Below, piece after piece: positions 17,730 through 26,800 of a stretch of DNA of 63,405 bases (positions within the stretch are counted from its first letter, which is position 1; each line of letters starts with the position of its first letter). The position numbers and the translations under genes were made by a program. Source of the stretch: a virus; the IMG/VR virus record IMGVR_UViG_3300042861_002114, positions 1-63,405 of that record; one strand, 5' to 3'. The notes below the pieces were generated by a model, which made no database searches, had not been told where the DNA came from, and worked only from the letters and a program-made list of their open reading frames with translations.

Positions 17730-18560
17730 TTAAGGAACATTGAAGCCGATTAAAACGCACACCGCGCCAGTGCTAGTGACCACAGGGGAACATTTGAACT
17801 CAGCCTTCGCGGAGATATTAATTGTACCACTTGTCACTTTTGTTGCTTTCCCCTCGTGTCCCGCAGCAACAGAGACGTAGACGGCATCATTGATTGTGAT
17901 ATCCGTCTCAACACATTCAACCCAGATCCCTGACGATTCCCCTGTCCGGTCAACCACGTCCATCACATCCTGATAGGGGTAAGTTGTCCCACTATAGTTT
18001 GCACCTTGATAAATCAAAGGTTGCATTTCGATGTCTTTGACGATTCGAGTAATCCCTAGGATTACGTCACTGGTAGCAGTAGGAAGTCCTGCAACTTTGG
18101 GGTCGGTTTCGGTGTTTGCTCTGGCAACAAACCGACCGAATGGTACGGGGAGAGGAATAATCATCGCCGTGGTTACAGTTGCCGTTAAACTAGCACCAGT
18201 AACTACCAGGATGTTCTCGATACCATATTCCAGTGCCGTGAATAGCACGTTATTCCCACTAACACTTGCAATCCCCCGTCGCCCAAAAGCAGGGTTTACT
18301 CGGATTGCATTCAATAAACCAGCTTGCAGTTCCGCTTGAGTGGCACTAGCATCGGTTGTAAAACGTGCCGTGCCTAGTCCGTTGTTTAACCTGACGGTAT
18401 ATACAGTGCTAGAAGCAGGGGAGGCAGGAATCGCCAGAGTCCAGACCTCTTTAACAGCATTCTTTACAGAAACAAGGGCTTTGACTCTCGGAAAATTAAT
18501 AGATCCCTCGCCCATGCCAGGAGTCGCCCGATCAAATTGAAGATTGTAGTTGTACCGCAT
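17730..18560 (-). CDS. Capsid cement / decoration-like protein
   Basis: 276 residues, rich in beta-strand-forming and small residues, with a C-terminal part resembling DUF2190/structural-cement proteins (EMQPLIYQGANYSGTTYP, GIWVECVETDITINDAVYV, AKTEF-like hydrophobic repeats). It sits between the protease/scaffold and capsid genes, the usual place for a protein binding capsid threefold or centre positions. The start overlaps the protease stop by 1 nt (TAATG). An insert at ~50-140 looks like an added Ig-like or decoration domain. Confidence 0.65.
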   Translation of the reverse strand: MRYNYNLQFDRATPGMGEGSINFPRVKALVSVKNAVKEVWTLAIPASPASSTVYTVRLNNGLGTARFTTDASATQAELQAGLLNAIRVNPAFGRRGIASVSGNNVLFTALEYGIENILVVTGASLTATVTTAMIIPLPVPFGRFVARANTETDPKVAGLPTATSDVILGITRIVKDIEMQPLIYQGANYSGTTYPYQDVMDVVDRTGESSGIWVECVETDITINDAVYVSVAAGHEGKATKVTSGTINISAKAEFKCSPVVTSTGAVCVLIGFNVP

Positions 18561-20140
18561 TATCTAGTAACCCCCATGCGTGTTTTTCCTATCGTTAAAG
18601 GCTGCTTATAGGCGTGCACCCGTCGTCTTTCCCCTTCGGTGAGTTCATCTCCGTGGGTAGATTGAGCAGGTCTTTTGAGCATCGAATCAAGGCGATGGGA
18701 GAACTCCTCTGAGTCTCCATCGTCTCCATCGTCTCTATCTTCTTCCTCCTCGTCATCCCCTTCTTCTTTATCACCTGGATCGGTGGGGGAAGAATTACGA
18801 TTCTCCTGAACGTAGGCAAAAACCCCGTCTACATAAGAATCGGATCGGAACGTCAAGTCCATATTGGGTTCGATTTCAGCTAACAAAGTGCGTTTGATGT
18901 CGCTAGTAGAGAAGCTACTATCAAACCGAGCGTCAGAGAACCCTGGCAACAAACTGTCGGCTTCCTTCCATATCGCCAAAAGATCCCCGACCGAATCACC
19001 CCGACAAGCACTCTCATCTTCGTCGTTGCTATCAACACGAGGCTTGGACTTTTTTTTCTTTTTGGAAGTCGTAGTTTCTTCTTCCTCTGCAACATCCCAT
19101 TCTTCCATCATTTCTTCTTCTTCATTGTCCTCCTCTTCCATCATTTCTTCATCTTCGGGAACGGGAGGCATCATTTTCTTTTTGCCTCCATCAACGCGGA
19201 CGTACTGCCCCATGTCATTCCGGTAATAACCTAATTCACCAAGGACATTATCGGCATTGTCTACGATGATCTCTAGGTTATCTAACCGGAACTGGTAATT
19301 TTCCCGTGCGGCTTCTAGCTTCCGGTTCTCCCGACTCGTAGTATCAAACCGTGTAACAAGCGAATCGTGGCGTTCCTTTAATTCTTTCAATTCACGGAAT
19401 CGAGTACCGCTAATGGAAGCGAAAGATTCAGGGATTCCTGAATACTCAACTCCATCGCATCTAACTATTGCCATACGCTGTTCATTATCTCCATTATCAT
19501 TGGTTTTGTTAGGGTTGCTAGGGTTTTCGATGACTTGCCCTGCGACAGCTTGCCCTGCGACAGCTTGTCCTGCGACAGCTTGCCCTGCGACAGCTTGTCC
19601 AATCCCCGCAGCACTATCTAATCGGAGGCGAACATCTCCCCCTGCCCTTCCTCGGCTCGTCAAAGCCAAATGGTTGGCACGGACATTAATCTGTTCCCTG
19701 TCATAGTGTTGCCCATTCCACACCCCTTCCCCTTGCTTGATGTCGCAGGTATATCCAGCAGATAGTTGTTCCTTTTCCCTTGCATCAATTAGGGCGATCG
19801 CCTTAGCATCAAAAAACGACACCAAGCCTTTGATCACCCCTTCAGTCTTGTCATAATAAGCAGAAGAATCAGTCATCCCTACCGTGTAATCCTTGTAGCT
19901 TTCGCTATTAAGAAGTCCAACATAGGGATGTTCTATCACCAGGGGGAGGAGTTTGAAACTCTCTACTGTGGCCAGTTCTGCATTGGTTTCCGGTCTCCTG
20001 AGTTCGTGGACTATGGAGCCATCAGGCTGACGATACTCCAACACCCCGTCACAACAAAAAGACCCCTCACAATGGAGACGACCATCCTCAGTTCTTATTA
20101 CCCTAAATTTAGTTGGAGCATCGAGCCTGATTTCAACCAT
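18560..20140 (-). CDS. Prohead maturation protease fused to scaffold (DUF2213-like)
   Basis: 526 residues. Residues ~1-170 match DUF2213-type phage proteases: T-x-E-G-x-x-x-C-x-G start region, LPLVIEHPYV with the conserved HP, and SAGYTCDI. After this come four in-frame AVAGQ repeats (~182-202), a charged scaffold region with coiled coil and Glu/Lys-rich stretches, and a basic C-terminus. R-x-D-[S/A/T] occurs at 5, 173, 257, 264, 368, 405, 432 and 483, so the scaffold could be cut into pieces, the 173 site separating protease from scaffold. It is the first gene of the capsid operon, 75 nt downstream of the late promoter element. Confidence 0.8.
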   Translation of the reverse strand: MVEIRLDAPTKFRVIRTEDGRLHCEGSFCCDGVLEYRQPDGSIVHELRRPETNAELATVESFKLLPLVIEHPYVGLLNSESYKDYTVGMTDSSAYYDKTEGVIKGLVSFFDAKAIALIDAREKEQLSAGYTCDIKQGEGVWNGQHYDREQINVRANHLALTSRGRAGGDVRLRLDSAAGIGQAVAGQAVAGQAVAGQAVAGQVIENPSNPNKTNDNGDNEQRMAIVRCDGVEYSGIPESFASISGTRFRELKELKERHDSLVTRFDTTSRENRKLEAARENYQFRLDNLEIIVDNADNVLGELGYYRNDMGQYVRVDGGKKKMMPPVPEDEEMMEEEDNEEEEMMEEWDVAEEEETTTSKKKKKSKPRVDSNDEDESACRGDSVGDLLAIWKEADSLLPGFSDARFDSSFSTSDIKRTLLAEIEPNMDLTFRSDSYVDGVFAYVQENRNSSPTDPGDKEEGDDEEEEDRDDGDDGDSEEFSHRLDSMLKRPAQSTHGDELTEGERRRVHAYKQPLTIGKTRMGVTR

Positions 20141-20214
20141 TTCTCAATACAAAAAACAAATAATTCTTTTTAAAGAATAACGCACCCTATCAGTCATTTA
20201 AAGAGGGTGCAAAA

Positions 20215-20237
20215 AAATAATTTCTATACAAGAAAAT
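20215..20237 (-). promoter_or_regulatory. Late operon promoter/operator element, copy 1
   Basis: A 23-bp sequence containing TTTCT-n5-AGAAA, identical to 28269-28291. In both places it ends exactly 75 nt upstream of the first gene of a minus-strand virion operon (start codons 20140 and 28194). It is likely the binding site of a phage late regulator or RNA polymerase factor. Confidence 0.7.
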
Positions 20238-20272
20238 AGACTAAAATTAAATCAATGATTTAGATATAAATA

Positions 20273-20647
20273 ATGACTATTACAAAAAGAGAGTACCCTT
20301 CTAAGAAAACGTTAGGATCTGGTGCATTGGCTCCCTATCGCGCTCTCGGTCGGTCAATTCGACGGGATCTTATAAATGCAAATCTTGGGATGATGGAATT
20401 TAGCGAGAAAAGTGGGTGGGATTGGCAGACAATTCGACGGATTTTAATGGGGGAGCGGCGGACGGATTTTATAGAACTGTTGATTATCGCTTCGTTAATT
20501 TCTGAGGATCAATCGGAAACGGAAAGACTGATCCTCACCTGGACGAAGGAAACTTTGAAAATCATCGAGGAAGGAATCCCCCAAGAAATTAACCCAGGTC
20601 TTGTCGATAATCTTGTCGAGATTAACGAAGAGAACCCTTTAGAATAG
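20273..20647 (+). CDS. Small HTH (XRE-like) regulator
   Basis: 124 residues. RALGRSIRRDLINANLG... followed by FSEKSGWDWQTIRRILMGER resembles the helix-turn-helix of XRE-type DNA-binding proteins, with a helical tail. It is the only plus-strand gene inside the minus-strand late block and is divergent from the capsid operon, sharing the 20141-20272 region with the 23-bp late element. It could therefore control that operon. Its 3' end overlaps the converging gpG-like gene by 26 nt. Confidence 0.6.
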   Translation: MTITKREYPSKKTLGSGALAPYRALGRSIRRDLINANLGMMEFSEKSGWDWQTIRRILMGERRTDFIELLIIASLISEDQSETERLILTWTKETLKIIEEGIPQEINPGLVDNLVEINEENPLE

Positions 20648-21041
20648 CAATAATCTCCTGACGATTCCGTTGGCTTACTCCTAAAAATTGACGTTTAGGT
20701 ATTTTCTTGGTGCCCTTTTGCAAATAGGAGCCATAGGGCAATGGAGTCCCTACCTCAACCCTTCCTTTTTCAATCCGATATCGAATAGAAGATCGCAACA
20801 ATCCTTGGCGTTGTAGTATTTGCATAATAAAACCCCGACTAGCCTTGTATTTAAGGGTTGATGGGGCTAGGTGTTCCCATTTCTCCCCGTAAGGACTCTG
20901 TTCCTTTTGAAAGTTCTCGTCGGTTGATGCCACCATAAACTGCCCGACTTTATGCAGTTCAGGTGTGAGGTTCTGAAACTTTCTGATTAATTTATTGAGG
21001 TAATTTTGGACTTGGTTAGCAACGAATTTTAGGGATAGCAT
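20622..21041 (-). CDS. Tail completion / virion morphogenesis protein (gpG-like)
   Basis: 139 residues. The block FQKEQSPYGEKWEHLAPSTL, then GLLRSSIRY...VGTPLPYGSYLQKGTKKIP and PKRQFLG, is the signature of the phage virion morphogenesis/tail completion family (Mu gpG-like, Phage_tail_S). Such proteins cap or complete tails before joining to heads. The 49 nt covering its start codon and upstream region are duplicated at 23117-23165, on the far side of the adjacent effector gene. Confidence 0.8.
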   Translation of the reverse strand: MLSLKFVANQVQNYLNKLIRKFQNLTPELHKVGQFMVASTDENFQKEQSPYGEKWEHLAPSTLKYKASRGFIMQILQRQGLLRSSIRYRIEKGRVEVGTPLPYGSYLQKGTKKIPKRQFLGVSQRNRQEIIAILKGSLR

Positions 21042-21063
21042 AGGGTTAAAAGTAGAATATATC
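21015..21063. repeat. 49-bp direct repeat, copy 1 (start of gpG-like gene)
   Basis: 44 of 49 positions match 23117-23165. It covers the first nine codons and the upstream region of the gpG-like gene. With the second copy it brackets the 510-residue effector, as expected if an effector cassette was inserted at this start by duplication-based recombination. Confidence 0.85.
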
Positions 21064-21103
21064 TGACTTCAGTATAACGAAACAAAAAAGGAGGCTTTAA
21101 CAC

Positions 21104-21232
21104 ATGGAAACGCCCGAAACATCTACTAACCTTGATATCGCTCCCATTGAACCTTTATTGTTTTATTGTTTTCTGAAGTTGAGTGGTTTCTGGCTTTATG
21201 TCATTCGGGGAGCTATCAGAAGCAGGGGTTAA
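21104..21232 (+). CDS. Small hydrophobic protein (uncertain)
   Basis: 42 codons, METPETSTNL...FYCFLKLSGFWLYVIRGAI, with a strong AAGGAGG ribosome site 9 nt before the ATG. One possible membrane segment lies in the middle. It is on the opposite strand to the surrounding late genes, so it may be a true small gene or the start of a decayed one. No family recognised. Confidence 0.4.
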   Translation: METPETSTNLDIAPIEPLLFYCFLKLSGFWLYVIRGAIRSRG

Positions 21233-21236
21233 GTTT

Positions 21237-21604
21237 TCATGGGTTGGGGGGGTTTGCTTTTGCCTCTTTATGTTTATCAATTATGGCTTTAAAAGATTGC
21301 TTTAGATCGTTTTCATTCATCCCTACACCATTCAAAGTAAATGTAGTGGGAATTAAAAATTCAGGGAGATCGGAACCGTCGCCTTTTTAACCTGTTGCTT
21401 TGTTTTCGGATCGTTAATGTGTCTCCGAAAAACAGAGTTATGAGCTTCGTTGATGCTTTTCAAGATTTCATTACCCACTACATTTATCCGTTTAGCCATA
21501 TCCTTTGTTTCTTGACTAAATTGATCTTCACTAAATTGATCTTTTGGCTTTTTTGTGTTTGTCAATTTGCTCCTGTAAAATCTCCCTGGTTTTTTCAACC
21601 CCAA
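21237..21604 (-). pseudogene. Frame-disrupted 3' extension of the 510-residue effector
   Basis: Beyond the stop of the effector at 21531, protein-like sequence continues in other frames. After an A6 run at the effector end, the +1 frame reads DQFSEDQFSQETKDMAKRIN... to 21353; a further shift reads SDLPEFLIPTTFTLNGVGMN...IIDKHKEAKANPPNP to the stop at 21237. A 15-bp tandem duplication (DQFSE/DQFSQ) lies at the first break. The ancestral effector was probably ~95 residues longer. Programmed frameshifting at the A run is possible but less likely, given two separate breaks. Confidence 0.55.
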
Positions 21605-23063
21605 CAGTATTAGCCATTCCCTTTACTTTGGACTCTAAAAAAGCAGGGTAAGTTTCAACTTTATCTTGAGATAAAAAGGTCTTAACCTCCTTTAATTTTA
21701 TGTTTGCATTATTCAGTTGTCGATTTAACTCCTTTTTGTCTTTTGGGGATAATTCTGTTTTTAACTTTGACTCTAACGCACTAACACTGGACTCTAAAGA
21801 GTTAATATCAAAAGACGCTTTTAAACCTTCAATTAGCTGATTTGTTCTATTAATCTCATAATTTTGATAGACTTTTGCTTGCTCCTCATTCGTCTTTCTC
21901 ATCATCTCCATCTGTTTATTACGTTCTTCTTTATTCTTTTCCTCCTGGGCTTTTCTATCTATGTCGGCTTGCTGTTTTTTCTTAGCTTCTTCCTCTCTGA
22001 ACCTTTGCATACCAGCCTCAATTTCAGCGTTGGCTTTAGCTCGTTTTTCCTCTGTGATTTTGTTTTTTGCATCCCGTTTAGCCCTCAAATCAGATGATCT
22101 GGCATCATCCATTAAGCTCTTAGCTTTTACGATTTTCTTCTCTATTCCCGAAACTTTTGTTAAATCTTTTTCGTTCCAATTAATACCGGATCGATTCAAT
22201 TCAACCAATGCTTTTTGAGCCTGAGTTTCGCTATCAAAATCACCCAACGATATGCCACTATTAACATGAGTAATGCTATAGGTATTGAACAAAGATCCTT
22301 TATTTGAATTAATCCCCAATCCGTTGCCATAAACAGTCCCTTTGACCGTCTCATCCCCTGATCGGGTTTTAATTAGATATTCCCCATCTTCACCCTTGAG
22401 TTTTTGGGATTCGGTTTCTAGCCATTCGTCATACTGTTTTGTCCCAGTTCTGGGCTTGGGTGGTTTCGGTGTCAGCTTGTTATTCTCCTGTCTCTTAGCC
22501 GAATCATCTTGAGCCTCCTTAAACCCTGCTGGTTTTGGGGTTAGTTTATTGTTTTTTTGTTTCTTGGTCGGATCATCCTGAGCCTCCTTAAACCCTCCCG
22601 CCATAGCTTTAACTTTGTCCAGCTTTTCCTGGGAAGGTTTATCAGGGGGGTCTGACTTGCAGTTCTTATTTAAGCTAATACAAGCCTTCCCGCAGTTATA
22701 GGAGGTATTGCCACACTTAGGTTTTTCCTTCCTCTTGGTTTTAACTGCGTCATACCGATAGGTGTACCCTTTAGAAAATTCTTCCCACACCACTGGATCG
22801 ATATCCGCGCTGTCTATTCTTTTCCAGGTAAATGGCTTAAAATTTATGGAGTCATCAATCTCAAATTCAAATATACGGAGTCGGGAAGCATCCTTAAATC
22901 TACCCTTGATCACATTCCCGTTACCTACCTCAAAATCTAGGACAATTACGGGGGAGTTGTAGGCAAATGGAAGTGATAGGACTTGCGCGATCGCTAACTT
23001 CATCTGAACTTCGGTGGGAGCCATGTTAGATTGGTTTGCTTTGATGACGGGAGTTGTAATCAT
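21531..23063 (-). CDS. Polymorphic virion effector, C-terminus unclassified and probably truncated
   Basis: 510 residues. Shared N-terminal domain (core LPFAYNSPVIVLDF), RIDS (82-85), RYDA (103-106) and the shorter cysteine motif C-x6-C-x3-C-x6-C (KCGNTSYNCGKACI...C), which it shares only with the 1148-residue member. Then follow duplicated KPAGFKEAQDD segments, a ~60-residue domain (GEDGEYLIKTRSGDETVKGT...) and a long charged coiled coil. No catalytic motif recognised. The reading frame seems broken near the 3' end (see 21237-21604), so the present protein may lack its toxic tip. Flanked by 49-bp direct repeats. Confidence 0.7.
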   Translation of the reverse strand: MITTPVIKANQSNMAPTEVQMKLAIAQVLSLPFAYNSPVIVLDFEVGNGNVIKGRFKDASRLRIFEFEIDDSINFKPFTWKRIDSADIDPVVWEEFSKGYTYRYDAVKTKRKEKPKCGNTSYNCGKACISLNKNCKSDPPDKPSQEKLDKVKAMAGGFKEAQDDPTKKQKNNKLTPKPAGFKEAQDDSAKRQENNKLTPKPPKPRTGTKQYDEWLETESQKLKGEDGEYLIKTRSGDETVKGTVYGNGLGINSNKGSLFNTYSITHVNSGISLGDFDSETQAQKALVELNRSGINWNEKDLTKVSGIEKKIVKAKSLMDDARSSDLRAKRDAKNKITEEKRAKANAEIEAGMQRFREEEAKKKQQADIDRKAQEEKNKEERNKQMEMMRKTNEEQAKVYQNYEINRTNQLIEGLKASFDINSLESSVSALESKLKTELSPKDKKELNRQLNNANIKLKEVKTFLSQDKVETYPAFLESKVKGMANTVGVEKTREILQEQIDKHKKAKRSI

Positions 23064-23116
23064 AATATGAATTAATTTAATTTGCTAATCTTCTTAGTTT
23101 ACCAATCTTTGGAGCC

Positions 23117-23165
23117 GTTAGCAACGAATTTTAGAGTTAGCATGGGGTTAAGAGTAGCATATATC
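23117..23165. repeat. 49-bp direct repeat, copy 2 (gpG-start relic)
   Basis: Contains an ATG followed by LTLKFVAN, matching the gpG-like start (LSLKFVAN), and then runs into an unrelated sequence and a stop. It is thus a nine-codon relic of the gpG gene, upstream of the inserted effector. Confidence 0.85.
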
Positions 23166-23195
23166 CCATACTAACCTGTTAAACAAATTTGATGT

Positions 23196-23723
23196 TTAGC
23201 CCTCTAATAAAAACTGCTCTTGTTCCCTGATCACTCTCCAATCATCGTTATTTGCATTGAGGGCTTCTTGTAAGTCTTCCATAGTCCATTTACTATAGTG
23301 GACTATTTTCTCCAACAGAAAGTCCAACGATTGCCGGGTGAAGACTTTTTCCAATATGTCATCCAACCCCGTCTCGGCAAACGCAGCCAACAAAATAATG
23401 GAATCTTGATTATTGTTAACTACCGCATCCCATGTGATTAACTTCGTAAAGTCTCTGGATGAGATAGTCTTGCTTCGTGTCGCACCTCTGGCTATCTTAA
23501 CCTCAGTGTCTTTTGTGCGACCTGTGAAACCCATACCCTGTAGCTCTTTGAGGGCTTTAGACTCCGTTTTCTGCAACCTGCCCAAATACTCTTTACCGTG
23601 TCCAATAGCAATACTCGCACCACCGATTCCGATCCGTTTCTCCCCATCTGGGAACAAATAACAGTCAATACTTCTGTTGCCTAATACCATTTCGGCACGG
23701 ATTGATCGTATAATGTCTGACAT
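23196..23723 (-). CDS. KilA/antirepressor-like protein, copy 1
   Basis: 175 residues, clearly paralogous to the 172-residue protein at 46817: shared pattern ...YxxPDGExRxGxxGAxIAxGxGKxxxGxL...KALxxxGFTG...TxSxxDFxKLI...A..., and C-terminal W...EQExFLL. The layout (DNA-binding-like N-terminal half and helical tail) recalls cyanobacterial/phage antirepressor-like proteins, but no motif proves it. An SD AAGGAGA precedes the ATG. A strong leader hairpin (23758-23789) with the CTCGCGGT element is shared with the paralog, pointing to post-transcriptional or attenuator control. Confidence 0.5.
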   Translation of the reverse strand: MSDIIRSIRAEMVLGNRSIDCYLFPDGEKRIGIGGASIAIGHGKEYLGRLQKTESKALKELQGMGFTGRTKDTEVKIARGATRSKTISSRDFTKLITWDAVVNNNQDSIILLAAFAETGLDDILEKVFTRQSLDFLLEKIVHYSKWTMEDLQEALNANNDDWRVIREQEQFLLEG

Positions 23724-23757
23724 AGTGAACCATCTCCTTGAAAGTGTTGGTTTACAA

Positions 23758-23789
23758 GCCTCTCGTAGTGCGTAAACACCGCGAGAGGC
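23758..23789 (-). promoter_or_regulatory. Leader hairpin of the KilA-like gene, copy 1
   Basis: GCCTCTCG / CGAGAGGC form a perfect 8-bp stem with a 16-nt loop, 35-66 nt upstream of the ATG. The 5' side carries CTCGCGGT, also present at the same place in the leader of the paralog at 46817. Candidate RNA regulatory element. Confidence 0.6.
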
Positions 23790-23850
23790 AATTATTATTA
23801 AATTATATCATTTTTACTTTGGACAAAACACAGGATAAATTTGTCCTTGA

Positions 23851-26800
23851 TTAAATTTCTTCGGTTTCTACATATAATATGCCATCTTTCTCGGTAACAC
23901 TCTTGACTTTATGTCTGGCATCTTTTGCGACAAGTATCTCGGCTTCGCTCTCTTTGTAATGACTTAGTTTTTCAATGGACGCACCCGTTTTATTGACCGA
24001 ACTAACAATAACGCCCGCCAATTTTTTATTAGCTTTACGCATCATGGGGTTTGTATATACCCAGGCAACGGTTTCTTTGGAAGTCCATGAAGCATGAGCA
24101 TTTTGATTATCTAATACCCTATTTTCGTCCCCTTTAATCCATTCCATTGCCTCCTCTCTGCTATCAAAAACTATCCCCCTGTGAATATCGCCCTTATAAG
24201 GTGTTGAGTTCCTTACATAATCAGAAATAAGCTCTGCTTTCTTGTTGGACTTCCCTTTTTTTTGATCATTCCGAATATCACTGGAGTTACGAGACCAGCC
24301 AGAAACAGCAGCAACGGTATCCTCAGCCTCTTTCATGGTCATTGCTTTCCCAGTTTTTACCGCCGCATCATAGTATTCCTGAGCATTTTTAGGGGTTCCT
24401 TCGTGGGTTCCATCTCCTATTAATTTAGGAGCATCTTTGACGATTTCTTCTTTCGGAACCAGAGGCGATTCTTGCTCTTGCGATCGCACCTCTTGAACTT
24501 TTATTGTTTTCTGTTTTACTGCCTTTTGTTTTACTGACTTTTGTTTTACTGCTTTCTGGGATTGGGGGGCATCAGGCTTTAAGTCGTTGGGGGAACTATC
24601 GGAATCATCTACTTTGTAACGTTTACCATCTCGGATGACGTGGGTAACTGTATCAAGGGCAAGGGATGGCTCATTTTTATAAGGTTTCCCCATATACTCG
24701 CCCTGGACTCTTGTTTTAACATTCTTGACATTAACTTTTAGAACTTCGCCACCGTCAACAATTCGATAACCCGCAGGGGAACTTCCTCCCATCATAGAAT
24801 AAGTGCTTTCTTTAACTAGCAATTTATCCCCCTGAGTTAGTGTCTGTTTTAATTCCTTACTAGGAATATTACCAGACAGAGGGGGAGGTAATTCCATAGA
24901 CTTCATTACGGTTTTTAATTTGTCATAATCCATTTTATAGTCTGGACTATCATAATATTCATGCTCTTTGTAGCCTTTTTGTTTTAGTTTATCAAGAATA
25001 TAAACCCCTGCTTCTGATTCTGTTTCATAATCACCTGCTTTTGCCTTTTGCCGTCTCTCGTTTATGAAGTTTTCGGCATCAATAACGGGCTTATATTTAT
25101 CAATTTGCTTTTGATAATAGTCTCCCATTCCTTTTGGGACTGTCTCAGAAGCTATCGCAGTTAAATACTCGTTATAATTCTTTCTCTCGAAGTCACCTAT
25201 ACCGCCTCTGAGTGCCGATGACAAAGCCTCCTCTGTTCCTTTTGGATCTTTAGAACTGGCAATAATATCCTTGTATTGTTGATCAACCGATTTAACAGGG
25301 GGTTTGTCAGTCTTGGTTTTAGCGATCGCTCTTTGTGCTACAGCAGGAATAGAGGCTGGCTTGGGTTCTGATAAAACAGATTCCGTTCCTCTCGATTCTC
25401 TTAACGCCTTAATTTCACCATCCAAGGAAGTTGCCCGACTTTCAGCATCTTTAATTTTGGTCTGTAATTTAGCTATTTCGCCCTTAGCGCGATATGAAGA
25501 CTCCACAGCCTTTTTATCGTCTGCCAAATCTCTAATATCTTTGTTGATCTCATTAATCCTTGTCGGGATGGATACTGTCCTTTCTGGGAGATTAGATACT
25601 GGATTTCTGACTTCTATCATGTCATTCGGGTTTCGCATCGTAAGGAGCCTAAGCTCATTATAATTATTGTCAATCGCCGTTTCACGAAATTGTTTTGAAT
25701 TATTTAATATCACAGCCTCGTTATAAGATTTTTCTTGTTTTAGGCTATTTAACTCTTTTTGTACCCGTTGTTTTTTATCAAATAATTCATAGTCCTTAGC
25801 AACGGTTTTGTTAATTCGTTGCATGATTGGTCTAAAGTTGGGGTGAGCTTTTTCTAAGTTTTCTTGTGTTAACGGGTTGAGACTATCTGCTTTATTAAGA
25901 ATCCTAGAAATAGATCCCGTAATCTTTTTGAATTCAACATTGCCACCACTACCTAATCTATCTAAATTATCCGTCATTTCCTCCCATTCATTTAAGTTGA
26001 TATCTTTAGGAATCCCTTCCCCTGATTCTAATTTACTTACAACTTGCTTCCACTGCTCAAGATTTTTTGAGACGGCTTCTTTATCTTTTGATGCAATATT
26101 TGCCCGTGATTCTCTTGCTAAACCAACAATATCAAGTGTCTTGTTAGATTCTGATTTAGCGATCGCACCCTTAACCCCTGTTGAATTTGGGGATGGTTTG
26201 GGGTCTTCAGGTAGTGATAGACCTTTCCTTCTGCTTGACTCCTGAGCCCTTTCTTCAATCCGAGTATTTTCAAATTCTTCTGTAATTTTCTTTCTAGTCT
26301 CAGGGTCTAGTTTTCTAAGTCCTTTCTCTGTAACATTTTTAGATTCTAAAAAGTCAGACCATTTTTTGTCAGCATTAATTGTTGTTTGACTTGGTTCTTT
26401 TTTCTGATCTTTTAGTTGACCGCCTGACGAATTAATTTTAATTTGTTTCCCATTATTTAAAAGGTCGTTAATTCTTCCCCCTAATTCTTTGTCAACAGAT
26501 ACAGCATTAGACCCTCCTAGTCCAACAGCTTCTCTAAGTCCGTTAATTCTAGCTACAGCAGTGGCGTGGGGGATTTGATATAAATTAGCGATAGACCGAG
26601 ATGATAAACCTTCTGCTTCATTTTTTAGTCCGTTTTGATACTGGTGGTATTTTTGATAAGCTGTTTCTGCTAAACTTTTATTCAACTCATTTTCCGCGAT
26701 AGCTTTCTTTAGTGTATCGCGCATTTTATCTTCGTTCGCTAGTGTCGGTTTTGTTTCCGGTGGTTTTGGCGTTAATTTATTATCTTCTTGCTTCTTGATT

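Noticed and set aside
21166-21390. Plus-strand 74-codon ORF
   Set aside because: No ribosome site, unlike the ORF at 21104; lies opposite effector relic sequence that reads as protein on the minus strand.
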